From Hydrangea macrophylla (taxonomy: Eukaryota > Streptophyta > Magnoliopsida > Cornales > Hydrangeaceae): a DNA stretch of 64,000 nt. The stretch lies in assembly GCA_033977485.1 (NCBI GenBank), contig CM066992.1, positions 104,078,450 through 104,142,449 on the forward strand, in the 5' to 3' direction. Position 1 is the stretch's first letter. Each line of letters begins with the position of its first letter. The notes beneath the pieces were generated by a model. It searched no databases, was not told where the DNA came from, and saw only the letters and a program-made list of their open reading frames with translations. This document shows, one piece after another, positions 1-10,480 of the stretch. The position numbers and the translations under genes were made by a program.

Positions 1-1919
1 TGATCCTCTAACCATAAGTTGTCTATTTACATTCTTCCTTTTTTTTGAATCTCTAATCCTCAAACTTTTTTTATTTTCTTTGCTCCATTTCTTTTGTTGA
101 TTATATTTCCTTCTTGAGACTCTTAGAGATTCTCAATATCTCTCTTGAAATCTCTTGAACATGATCTTTTGAATCCCATGTAAGCTTGTGCTTCACATGG
201 GAATCAAAGTTTGATCATCACTCCATTCATAAGCAAATAGATGGATCTAAGTCCACACTCATGAATTGGATCCTCTAAACTTGATGTTTCATGAAATCCT
301 TTCTATATTCCTTTGAGACTCATGAGTATAGTCATGTCTTTAGTCTCCAATGACCATCAAATGGTAGGAGAAGATGGTTTAGTTTAAGTCCAACTTCATG
401 GTTCAATAGTTGGAGTTAACAAATAAAAGTTGAACTTGACAAATGAAAACAGTGAGTTCACAAACTGTTTTCGATCAAGGATTTTTAGTTCGAAATCTAA
501 CCGTTGGAATCAAGTGAAACCAACGGGAAAATGTCAATAACACAATGTTTTACCACTGTAATTTTTGTTTTGACGAAATTCCATGCTTAAGATGGTTTGG
601 TCCTATGATTTTAAAACATGCAACTCTCTGTCCAAAATTTTAGAACAGTAAGTTCATTTTGAAATTCATAAATCAGAATCTTAATGGAGTTTCCGGGGTC
701 TTTAATAATTTTTTCTAGGCACCTTGATGTGTCAGGAAGATCCCCTAAAAATATCTAAGTGTTTCTCATCTTTTTTCTATTTTTAGAAAATCATACAAGA
801 TCTCTGGACAGAGAGTTGCAGATTCCTGAGTGATATCTAGTGTTTTCCATATTCCCGGAGATCTAACCGTTCAGAACCTTGATTTTCTTTTTGTGTTATA
901 AACTAGACTCATAGAGGCATATCATATCCAAAAATGATTAAGATCCAACCGTTGGAAGTATGGTTTTCCATTTTTTTAAGATCTGGTCTGCTCTCTGTAA
1001 TTCATAAAAAACTACTACTGTTTTTGTCTAATCTTATTTATTTTAACTCAAATGGCCCCTAATGTCTTGAGACCCAAATCATACTTTGAATAATGATAAT
1101 TTAGCTTAAATCTAGAGGCTAAGTGACCCAAATTAGTGAATAAATCCATGTCCTATTCTTGTTCACATTCATTCATTCATGTACATTTAATGCTCATGAA
1201 TAGAACTAGCTATTGAATAAAGTTGGATTTCATGCTTGATAGGTTTAAGCTAGAAATTTAGGATTGTTATTTCTGGCTTCACATCTTGTATGTCATGTGG
1301 ACTAACTCATTGTTTTGTAGCGCATTTGAGGTACAATTTCGCATCTCTTCTCTAGTTTATTCTATTTGTTGATTTTATTGATTTTCGACTCCATGAGCGA
1401 CACATTAGAATTAGGATCTTGCCTTATATGTATATGTGATTAGAGACTTTTTTTTTAGGATTTTCTTTTGTTTGAATGCATTGCACGTTTAATATCGCCG
1501 CTAGATCCCGGGTAAGTTCTCTTGTTCCCTAATGCATATCATATTGCTTGTTACTTGAAATATGTGATTTTTGAATGATATTTTATCAATTGCAATTTTA
1601 CAAACATGCTTTTTGTAACGTATATCTATACATATATATATTAGTTGAGGGCACATTTAAATTAATAATTCGATTAGAAGGATATTGAGTAGAGGCCTAT
1701 CGCAAGATAGGATGAGAGAGGGTGTTTTAATCCGACGGGCTCCTTCCTCTCTCATTCCATAATCGCCGGACCTAGTTAATCTCTGGTTTCTAAAAGATCA
1801 GTTTGCTTCTAAAATGGTTTCTTAATTTTTCCCTTTTAAAAATTAAGTGGCGACTCATTTATTTTTTAAATTGATTTTGAAAAGCTGTGGGTAAAAGAAA
1901 GAAAACTGCGATATCCACA
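1..1919 (+). mobile_element. Tat/Ogre-like LTR fragment (3' part)
   Basis: Non-coding AT-rich DNA whose last ~280 bases match, in reverse orientation, the terminal part of the LTRs at 16171 and 22998. Shared landmarks are a GAGAGAGGGTGTTTTA-type stretch near 1715, a GGCTCCTTCCTCTCTCAT stretch near 1738, TAAGTGGCGACTC near 1845, and a terminus ending in CCACA at 1919. TGGCGACTC near the end is typical of Tat/Ogre LTR or primer-site regions (family knowledge). The upstream end lies outside the window, so solo, truncated or complete status cannot be told. It abuts the broken Tekay pol end at 1921, so it probably inserted into that element. No ORF of note is present. Confidence 0.6.
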
Positions 1920-1920
1920 A

Positions 1921-2167
1921 TGTGTCTATGTTGAGACGGTGTATGACAGAGATGAGTAAGATCATAGTGCCAGAACTGTTGCAGATCCAAGTAGACTTGA
2001 CCTATGTAGAGCACCCGGTAGAGATCTTGGATCGAAAAGAGCAGGTGTTGAGAACTAAGACAATTCCAATGGTAAAGGTATTATGGCTTAGTCACACTAT
2101 TGAGGAAGCTACGTGGAAAGGTGAGGACGAAATGAAGAATGAATATCCGCATCTTTTCAACCGTTGA
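1921..2167 (+). pseudogene. Ty3/gypsy Tekay-type pol, C-terminal end (chromodomain region), truncated
   Basis: About 80 codons read SMLRRC at the start, then a segment with DLTYVEHPVEILDRKEQVLRT, and end in EYPHLF before the stop. This is the linker after integrase plus the C-terminal chromodomain-like tail of Tekay (Del) chromoviruses, which targets integration to heterochromatin in that family. The same order, at lower similarity, closes the pol of the element at 35179-43683. The 5' side is cut by the Tat-like LTR ending at 1919, and a few residues between the junction and SMLRR are missing. No native start exists because this is the 3' remnant of a polyprotein. A polypurine tract and an LTR follow immediately. 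Confidence 0.8.
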
Positions 2168-2197
2168 GGTATAAGTTTGGGGACAAACTTCCTTTTT

Positions 2198-2208
2198 GGA
2201 GGGGAAAG
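2198..2208 (+). other. Polypurine tract
   Basis: The purine run GGAGGGGAAAG sits one base before the LTR start (TGTCACG at 2210). This is the expected position of the plus-strand primer for an LTR retrotransposon. Confidence 0.75.
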
Positions 2209-2724
2209 TTGTCACGCCCGTCCCGGAAAATCATTATTTTAAAATGCATATTTGATATTGTGTGAATTATTATGGTTTATTAATAATTGTGGTAAGGTTG
2301 ACGGTGGGTCAACGGTGAGCTGTCAGTTGAGGACACGGCAATTGGAGAAGTCATGATGCATTGACATGGCTAATTGACATTTATATGATTTAAATGTTAT
2401 TTGAGTTATCTGGTATTGTGTGAATAGTAATTATACCTGTGTAGTATAATTTTTGGTAGTTTTAATTTTCATTTTAGATTGTTTTGAATACTGTGGTAAG
2501 AACGTGAGTGATACGTTGCATAAAAGGTAGGACATTTAGAGATTCCATGGAAATTGGTTTCAAAACGTAAATTACGGACCCAAACGGAACTTAGTCAAAA
2601 AAACTTTTATAATTTATAGTTTTTACTCGTGAAGTCATAAAATGGGCGTGTGCGACGTTTCAGGAGTTAATTAGAAGTTTTGAGAACTCATGGGGAGGTA
2701 AACGCAATTTTTGAGAATAGTGCC

Positions 2725-2732
2725 TATAAATA
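2725..2732 (+). promoter_or_regulatory. TATA box of the LTR
   Basis: TATAAATA in the context TGCCTATAAATAGAG, about 515 bp into the LTR. It is the best core-promoter match there. Transcription start would be roughly 30 bp downstream. Confidence 0.6.
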
Positions 2733-3318
2733 GAGAAGTCAAGATAGTTTCATAAATATCTCAACTTTGAAATATCTAGAGAGAGAGGGAGAGAAAAGGG
2801 GATTCGTGGCCACGAGCTTTGCGATGACATACGACGATCGTTCGTCTGTCAGATTTCGACCAGATTTCATATTTGAACTCCTCGAGGTAAAGGCTTCGTT
2901 TTGATACCTCTTAGGCCATGTTTGGCAAACTTTTTATAAAAATCTAATTTCTAGGAATTTGGGGAAAACCCAGTAAAACCTGTAGGAATCACCTGAAATC
3001 TGAGATTCGACGTTTAATCCGGGCTCTGTATTCATCCTTCAAAGTTAGGGAGGCATCGCAAGAGGTATGAATTCTAGATCTATGAATTATATGATATTTA
3101 CATGTTTTAAATATCGAGTTTGATATTTTGGATCCGGGCGAGATTTATGTATTAATTAGGCTCATTAATTATGCACATGAAACTACGCTAAAAACAGGTA
3201 TAACTATTTATTTGAGCATGCTATGTGTCTACTTAGGTCGAAGGGAGGTTTGGTGCAATTTCATCTGGGGGTAAGCTCCTTGAAGTTTGAGGATTGTAAT
3301 ATTGATAGTGTGGTGTTT

Positions 3319-3378
3319 GGTATGGAGAAAGGCCCAACCAGGACACGGTACCTGGTATGGAGGAAGGCCCAACCAGAG
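3319..3378 (+). repeat. 35-bp direct duplication with hairpins in LTR leader
   Basis: The block beginning GGTATGGAGAAAGGCCCAAC at 3319 recurs with two changes at 3354. Between the copies CCAGG and CCTGG form a short stem around ACACGGTA. Just downstream GTGGAA and TTCCAC flank AAGGTGTGCC and form a second stem. Confidence 0.6.
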
Positions 3379-3834
3379 TACGGGGTGTGTGGAAAAGGTG
3401 TGCCTTCCACGGCATCGGTTTCATTTACCGTTTGAATGCGTACCACTCACCCTAGAGACTATTTTGATGTGTTTTGATGTTTATAGCATGATTTTCCATA
3501 TAAGCATATATTTAGAATTGTGAACTCAGCATATAGTTGAGCAGTGGCTTTACTCCATTGCAGGTGAAAAGAAGATAGGAAAGAAGAAACATGAAGAGTG
3601 AGGTCGATAGGGCAACGAGATCGCGCTTGTAAATGTTTTTGTTTTCCTTTCCCAATGTTGTAATAAGAACTTTGGAAAGTTTGTAATATGTGGTAATAGA
3701 ATCTTGGAATGGATTAGTAGTAAAACTTCTAAATTACGTTTTGGATCGTTGATTTATAGTCGTGAATGTGTTGGATGTGGGATTGGAGAACCATAGTTGG
3801 AATTCTACATAATTTTTAGCAAGCTGAGGTAAAA

Positions 3835-4199
3835 CAGTCGACTGGTCCTTGGAACAGTCGACTGGAGGCCTGTTTGAACTACTTGCTGCCCCGGAATATT
3901 AGAAAAACAGTCGACTCGAACATGGGCAGTCAATAGGACCCCTGTTTTGAATCAGCCACTGCTATAATATATTGAAGAACAGTCGATTAGGTCCCCGACG
4001 CAGTCGACTGGAGGGTTTGGTGGAAATGTCATTTTTGGTTCTGTGAAAGAAACGATCGACTGGACAGGTACCAGTCGATTGACAATCTGAGACCCCAATC
4101 GATTGAGTCCCCGATGCAATCGACTGGACTGACTGCTGTGAATTTGGGCTCTCTATATCTTGCATTTCCAGTCGACTGGACCTCTGATCAGTCGACTGG
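3835..4199 (+). repeat. Periodic array of paired CAGTCGACTG palindromes
   Basis: Twelve copies or near-copies of the self-complementary motif CAGTCGACTG start at 3835, 3855, 3908, 3927, 3980, 4001, 4053, 4072, 4096, 4117, 4169 and 4189. They form six pairs. Motif starts within a pair are 19-21 bp apart. Successive pairs start 73, 72, 73, 43 and 73 bp apart. Intervening sequence is much less conserved. Because the motif is palindromic, the two copies of a pair can form a hairpin with a ~10-nt loop. The array lies in the R/U5 part of the LTR. Confidence 0.85.
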
Positions 4200-4380
4200 A
4201 TTGTGGGTTTCGAACATGATGTTTCTTTAAGTGTTTTCAAATGCGCAAAACTTTTTATAACTATAAATTTTATGGATTATACTTATATTTTTCCACTGTT
4301 ATTTACTTTAATGGAATTGTATGAGCCTTAGTGGCGTGCCACGTGTCCTATTTTCGCGCGTAGCGGGATGGGTCGTGACA

Positions 4381-7195
4381 ACTTTCGCAGGAATCGCGAT
4401 TGCATTTAGCGTATGCAACAAGCCTTTAAACCCCTAGGTTCCCCCTAGTGGACGAGTGTTGTCTCGTGAGGGTCTGTAGTGAATCTACCCACAAAATTCA
4501 TGTTTATTGTAATGGTTCTCGTTTAAACATTTTCAAGAAATTTTTCCTCTCTCATTTAGCAATGTGGATAAGCTCAACAATCTAATGAAACTCTCTAGTA
4601 TGCCATAGCCATGCAACACACACATTAAAGTTAATTCTATTATCAAAGTCATTAGAATATTACATACCTATTAATCATCAAGTGTGTGTGTGTGTGAATG
4701 GACAACCAAAATACAAAACTTTAATTTCAAAGCTCGCATAACATAAGATGTTATCAAGACGTTCATTTTGACTCAACTCTTACCGGGATTACACTCTCAA
4801 GATGAAATCACTCCGAATTTGGTGTAATAATTATCACTCATGCTATGGAAGCTATAAAGAGTGAATGGAATGGAATCTAATGCTTCTCATATCTAAATTG
4901 AAAAAATGGACATTTTAGTGTATAAAGTCTCATGAAATGATACTTTTCACTTGAAGAGCGAGATACCGTGGAGAACTCTCTCATTGCCTTAACTTCAAAT
5001 CCAATTTAATTACCTAGAATCATTAGGTCTTTGAAAAAGAGGTGTTAGGTGAAAGAAGAAAGAGGTTCTTGATTTTCAACTGGGTCAAAGGATTTGATTG
5101 GAATATCTACTATAACTTTTCAAACTTCCCCACATCTCCAGTCTCTCTCTCTCTCTTTTCTTTTTCTTTTTCTTTTTTTTTCACACTCTTCTTTTTATTA
5201 TTTTTTTTTTCTTTTGTAGAAACCATTGGCATTTTTAAAATTTTATTTAATGCTTTTTTTTTGTCTTTTTTTTTTTTGCTTTGTCAACTTTCCCTTATTC
5301 ACACTAACAAATTTCTTGTCAACGCAACACATCCCAATCACACCTAAATAAAGAACTGAGGCTTAAACTCCTAATTTTGAGTTCAGTATGAACTTTAGGA
5401 TTATGAAGACAAGGCGATTATGATAAGCTCAAGAGGTGAAGTAGAGGAATAGCATAGAGGTAGGCCAATGTTGTATTTTGCATGTATGGTAAAAAGATGG
5501 CCTAAATCATCTTCTAAGTTTAATGAATTATTCATTTCAGCAATTCAAAAGCTCTAGATTTTGGTAAATCCTGAACATTCTCTTCTATTGATCAGTCAAA
5601 ATGAAGAAGAAAAATGAGACTTTCAACGAATTAAAATGCTTTACAGAAAGTAAGAGTAATTGTCTAAAACCCCAAGAAAAAAGAAAGGCTCAAAAGCTCA
5701 CTTGGGTTCTTAGTCTCTGATCGGCGACGAATAATTGCCATTTATAGTCCTAAAAATACGCTTTGTTAGCCCATTTCATGTAGTTATTAGTTGCTTTTTA
5801 ATAAGTATTCTAAATTTTGTAGGTTTTGGAGCTTTAACTTGAAAATGCACAAAAATCCAATGATTAGTGGCTTTGGATTTCATTCTGGGCTCAAACGGTG
5901 ATTCCGGTGAAAGCTGAATGCAGTAGCATCCTCGGTAAATTGCATTTTTGACAAGGAATACTTTGGATTTGAGAAATTTCTCCAGAGACATAAAATGTAG
6001 ATCTTCGAGTTACGGGCGCGTGGCCGCAAACAGCGAGTCAATCCGAGTTCCGAGAAAAAAGTTATCACAATTCTACAAAAGTTGCGCAGTGCAGCGAAAA
6101 GTACCTCGCGCAAGCGGGCCGCGCGAGCGACCTGTGAAAAAACCAAAAACACGTATTTTGTTAAATTAAATTGCCCAGCGAAGGTGGTTTGTGCATATGA
6201 CGTCCAGAAACGTAAATATAGCAGTTTTAGTGTGATTTGACTTAGGAAAGCTTCCTAAATCCTTCCAAACTCTATATAAATCCTATTCTAAATCAATTTT
6301 GTGGTTACACATCATTACACAACATTAGAAACATCCATATACAACAAAAAAAACTTCAGTCATTTGAAGAGAGAAAAGCAAGGAGAAGAAGAAGAAGACC
6401 AAGGATTCCCATGGGCTCCTCCATCAACCTCTTGCCGTTCATCAATTCTATGGCCAACTGAACTCAAGATCTAGGGTTTCAATGAAACCCTAGCTAAGTA
6501 ATAGGGTGTATTTTATGTTTTTATTTTAGTTTTATTATGTATGGATGACAGTTACATGTTCCGAGGATTTTTATAAATAAATCATGCTTTTATTGATTAA
6601 ATTGTTACTTTCAAAGTTTACTCTTGTCTTAGATCTATTTTGATGGTTATGTGCTCAATGATCTATGCTTGCTGTGCTTGTTTAGATTATTTACATGTAA
6701 TGGTGCTTAAATTGAATTATGCTATCAAGTATCCGAATAGTCCATGCCTAGATTAGACGGATTATACCACAATCCTAGTTTAGTGTGGGATAATTCGTGC
6801 TAACCGAAGATGGATTATGTTGGTGTTTGAACCATAGTTATTTTCTTGAGGGAGGAATTGGGCTTGTAGCTACAATTCTCCATTATCATCCAACTTAATA
6901 AGCTAAAGTAATTCGTAAATACCCTTATTATGAAGCTAGTGGTGGATTTGCAATCCTAGGTTCCTTAAACTTATTATAAAAATAAATATTTAATTGCTTT
7001 CATAATTTAGATTTACTTTTATTGTTATTAGTTTAATTCAAATTAAATCCAAAATCCATTTTTCTTAATTAACTAAATTTAGGTTTTAAAAATTAAAGTG
7101 CTTAGTATTCAATCTCTGTGGGTTCGACCTTTACTTCCACCCTGCAAATCTTTTGAAAGTAAAGCATAAGTAAGCATACTTTTCTATCTTGATTT
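4381..7195. other. Non-coding interval, partly LTR-like
   Basis: No convincing gene. There is a GT microsatellite near 4683 and a long pyrimidine-rich stretch at about 5140-5280; the ORF through it is a composition artefact. A GC-rich island lies at 6010-6140. A plausible TATA box (TATATAAA, 6273-6280) and a CTGTGGGTTCGACC stretch near 7117 resemble the 3' region of Athila/Tat-type LTRs on the plus strand. Boundaries of such an LTR could not be set, and no primer site follows it. Confidence 0.4.
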
Positions 7196-7631
7196 TGACG
7201 AGATCAGTCTCCACTACAATCTCTCAAGTCACCTAAATTCTGCTTACTACTCTATTTTAGCTAAGTATAAGGTTGTCACAACGTGCTCAAATTATTTGAA
7301 GATTAAGAAGTATAAAACATACTATAACTAAGATAGTAAAGAAACTACCATACTGTGTTACATACTAATAACATACAGAAAATTATACTAATGCATCATA
7401 ACTAACTACATTAATTAAGAGAGAAATACAAAAACTATTTTATTATCTTTAAAAATTAAAATTAAAATTTTTTTTTTACGATTTTTAATTTACTGATTCA
7501 TGTTACTAAGCAGGTATATTGACATTAAAGCAATGGACATATAAAGTAAAGCGCGAGAAGGAAGGATGTTACCTCGAGACGTTAATATCTAATTTTTTTT
7601 GTTCATTATTTTTAAGTTACCTGCAAAATCA
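7196..7631. other. AT-rich non-coding DNA
   Basis: Nothing recognisable. It separates the LTR-like block on the left from the minus-strand ORF remnant on the right and may be 3' non-coding DNA of that minus-strand element. Confidence 0.4.
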
Positions 7632-9000
7632 TTAGTAGAAACAAGGAAAAATAGAGAATATAATACAACTACTCAGTAAATAAATTCGGTTAATCAAGAT
7701 TTTTATCATAGAGTAATAACCAAAATTTTTGAGGATCTTCTCAATAAAATAATTTAGCAGTGAGAAGAATGTGGGGATCCTCATAAAAATATAACTCCCC
7801 CCAACTAATGTTAAGCTCAAGGTCAGAAGAGATGATGCAAAACCTATGGCGTCCGATTTTTTGTGGACAGTTAAAAGAGGTATACCACACTTTTTAGGAA
7901 TTATATGCAAGAAACGATCTTTGGTGTTGGTATTTCCTATAACAGCCTCTATTTTAATACTAGGAGGTGGCCACAGTTCGATAAAAGGGGTAGGGTCTAA
8001 GTGATGTTCTAATGAAGCTTCATTACCCTCCTCTTGTCCTAGAACAAAATCTATGGAGATATGATCATAGGAATTGAATTTTTGTTCTATGTAAATAGTT
8101 TTGGACTGAACTTGGATAAAGCTATCTATTTGGGCTTCAATGTCATTATTACTCAAGAAGGTCAAGCAGTCTAGAAGATTACTAGCTTCTTGTTGAAGTT
8201 TAAGATCATCTAATGTGTGTCCAATATTTTCTAAGCCCTCTCTCAAAGAATTTTGAAATTTAAAATTTTGTACAGTGCATGTGCTAGAATCCTTACCATC
8301 CTCGTCCACAACACATTATTTTTGTTCAATATTGGGGTACACAGGACTTTCAAGCTCAAGATGAGAGCTTTGATTGATAGTGAGGATCAGTGATGGGCAA
8401 CTTGGTGACACTACTTCTTCGGCCGAAAGAGGTGAGGGTTCATGAATATCTCATGAATCTAAACCGGATTTAGATTTTTCAATTGCGTCCTCTCTAGGGT
8501 CACTATCAAAGGTAGGGGTAGAGTCAACAATGGACTCTTCTTTTCCTAATTGCGTGCAATCACCTAAACTCTGATTATCTTTTAAAACCTCATTCTCATC
8601 CTTGTAACTTTCCTCACTATATATGTCATCTATTGAGGTGCTATGGATAAAGAGATTGTGCAACTTTATCCAGGCAGTGAGTGAGTTGATGTCTGGGGGT
8701 GTATATTGAGGAGAAGATGGTTCTACAATTTCCTGCTCAATGGTTTGGTTTTGGAGTTCTTGTTGGGTTATCACTTTCTCGAGTGAGTTGTTAACCTCAT
8801 TCGGTATAAATTCGTCATTGTCCTCCATTTCCATTCTATTGTTAGTGTCTTGAAATTTGGGTCATAGTGTTGAAGGACTGATGTAGTCTTCTATAGGTTA
8901 GCTTGAAAATGCTTGTTGATATCTAGTTTCTAATTTATCAATTGCACTATCTAGCATTTTCATTTCACTAAGCAATAATTCTAATATACCATTATCCTCA
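7632..9000 (-). pseudogene. Unrecognised retroelement ORF, broken by two stops
   Basis: One minus-strand frame stays coding-like from about 8834 down to 7632, with stops only near 8451 and 8315. The text between the stops is in the same frame and similar in composition, so this is one decayed protein of at least 400 residues. The N-terminal part is acidic and Ser/Asn/Gln-rich. The middle contains HHLDPTPFIELWPPPSIKIE. The C-terminal part is hydrophobic (LLTLSLTLVGG) and could hold a membrane segment. I recognise no gag, protease or RT motif. It lies downstream, in minus orientation, of a tRNA-Asp-type primer site and LTR, so it occupies the place where gag would be. It may be the private ORF of a non-autonomous element, or an env-like ORF moved by deletion. 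Confidence 0.45.
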
Positions 9001-9493
9001 ACTTGGTTATTTGCCCTATTGTTGTTGATGATAGTCCCATTCCCATAATGTTTGTGTACAAGACTCCCCAGAAGGAAAGTCTTTGTGCATTTGGTAATTG
9101 TGGGAACTACTACTATATCCTACACTATTATTTTCATGATATCCCCATTACGGTTGATGGAACTCTCCATATGGAGGTTCTTGATATGTTTGATAACGTG
9201 GGGGACTAATACTATTGTTTCCCCATTATGGTGATTGGTAGCACTCGGGTTGATAATACGCATCACACGCGGGTGCTTGCCAACTTGGGGGATAACTATT
9301 TTGATTACCTAATGTGTACCTATTCGTGGTGTTTATGTTGTATAGAGGATAATATGGATATGACATGTTTATCCAAAATTATTAAAACAATAGAATTTTA
9401 TTTATTATTTTTTTGTGGGAGAAAAAGTCCAAAGTTTTTTTTTTTGAAAAGTAAGAAAAATTGAAAATAACTTAGTAAAATCCTAACCTAGTT
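9001..9493. other. Internal region of the minus-strand LTR element
   Basis: Lies between the primer site and the ORF remnant. Contains imperfect repeats of CCCCATTA/CCCATT with nearby TATGG. The short plus-strand ORFs here look like chance frames. No product assigned. Confidence 0.35.
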
Positions 9494-9515
9494 GCCTTCC
9501 CCGACAACGGCATCA
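9494..9515 (-). other. Primer-binding site, tRNA-Asp type (degenerate)
   Basis: Read on the minus strand it is TGATGCCGTTGTCGGGGAA. It differs at two positions from the tRNA-Asp primer-site consensus of Athila/Tat elements (TGGCGCCGTTGCCGGGGA, family knowledge). It sits a few bases inside the LTR end at 9522, which sets the element's orientation as minus. Confidence 0.65.
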
Positions 9516-9521
9516 AAAACT

Positions 9522-10480
9522 TGACACGACTAAAAAGTTGTGCGCTCTTGTGCAACACCCAAGTGCAGGTGATCGTGCAAGTAATACTGGATAAGTCCAG
9601 GCCGATCCCACAGGGAAGGAATAGGAAGAATATGTACTAAGTTACAACCTAAAGAAAAAGAAAAGATGAATGTAAGAGTGGAGGTTCTAACAAATTCTAA
9701 TTAATTAAATTAAACTAAATAATAAACTAAAGCATAGAGAAACATAACTAATTAAACAGATAAATTAAAGGTGTTGGAAACACGTGAATCCACATTGATC
9801 CTAACCATCTACCATGCATACTCATTAATATTCTTGGAGTTCATGCCTTTTCAGCATTCCGTATTTTTCTAAAGATAAAGAATCAATAGTCCTTACATGA
9901 CTGGACTATATCATCACAAGTGATTTAAAATACTTAAAAGACAGTTTAAAATAATGGTTAATACTTGCACTCTAAATGGTGTTAGCATTCAAAGTGGTTT
10001 TCAAAAGTCATTGAAGAAAAAGCTTAAGGCTTAAGTTTTAAAACCTGTTATGACAAACTAAACTTACTGGAACAATTTGATGACAGATTTCTAAAACAAA
10101 AAGTTAGGAATGCTTACAAGAATCATCTCAGAAATTAACAGTTTCGATCGATCGAAGCACTCTCGATCGATCGCACTGCATTATCCTTCAATCGATCAAA
10201 ATGCCTTCAATCGCTTGACTATGGCTCTATTTCAATTGATCGAAATATCTTCGATCGATCGAACGCAGGCTTTCTATAGCATGCATGGTAGAGGCTGGGA
10301 ATCAACGTTCATCACATATTCCCAACTTCTAAACTACAAAAATATAAATAAACTAGTGCAGAAATATCAAACTAGAGCAATCATAACTTCTACACTAATA
10401 AACAATTAAATAAAGATAAAGTAAAAGAAAAACCTGGAAATAATCTGAAAATAACTTGACTATTTCCATAATTGAACTAC
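9522..10480 (-). mobile_element. 5' LTR (minus strand) of an Athila/Tat-type element, outer end unsure
   Basis: The inner edge is TGACACGAC at 9522, read as GTCGTGTCA on the minus strand and followed by the primer site. Next to it are stretches typical of this LTR class: a CCCAAGTGCAGGTGATCGTG segment and CGATCCCACAGGGAAGG. It carries the palindrome array at 10144-10262. The outer boundary is placed at ~10480, where the sequence changes to a Tat-type leader (CCTGATTCCC, ACGTAGGCAACC). No target duplication was found, so this edge is approximate. Confidence 0.5.
10144..10262 (-). repeat. Periodic array of paired TCGATCGATCGA palindromes
   Basis: Six 12-mers close to TCGATCGATCGA start at 10144, 10163, 10188, 10207, 10232 and 10251. 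Spacing is 19, 25, 19, 25, 19, a strict two-step alternation with a 44-bp period. Spacers differ in sequence. Within a pair the copies can fold on each other. In the middle pair one copy begins TCAA and its partner ends TTGA, preserving complementarity. Confidence 0.85.

Larger units (their letters stand above)
2210..4380 (+). mobile_element. 3' LTR of Tekay-type element (2,171 bp)
   Basis: It begins TGTCACGCCCG and ends GGTCGTGACA, giving 5-base inverted ends TGTCA/TGACA. It directly follows pol and a polypurine tract, so it is the 3' LTR. A TATA box lies about 515 bp in, placing the rest of the LTR in the transcribed R/U5 leader. That leader holds a 35-bp direct duplication near 3319 and the paired palindrome array at 3835-4199. 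The 5' LTR and 5' target duplication lie outside the window, so age cannot be estimated. Confidence 0.8.

Noticed and set aside
3962..4240. Minus-strand ORF rich in Gln/Ser
   Set aside because: It is a translation of the palindrome array; composition follows the repeat and no start context or homologue is evident.
5042..5347. Phe/Ser-rich ORF that looks like a membrane protein
   Set aside because: Pyrimidine-tract artefact in non-coding DNA; no homologue recognised.
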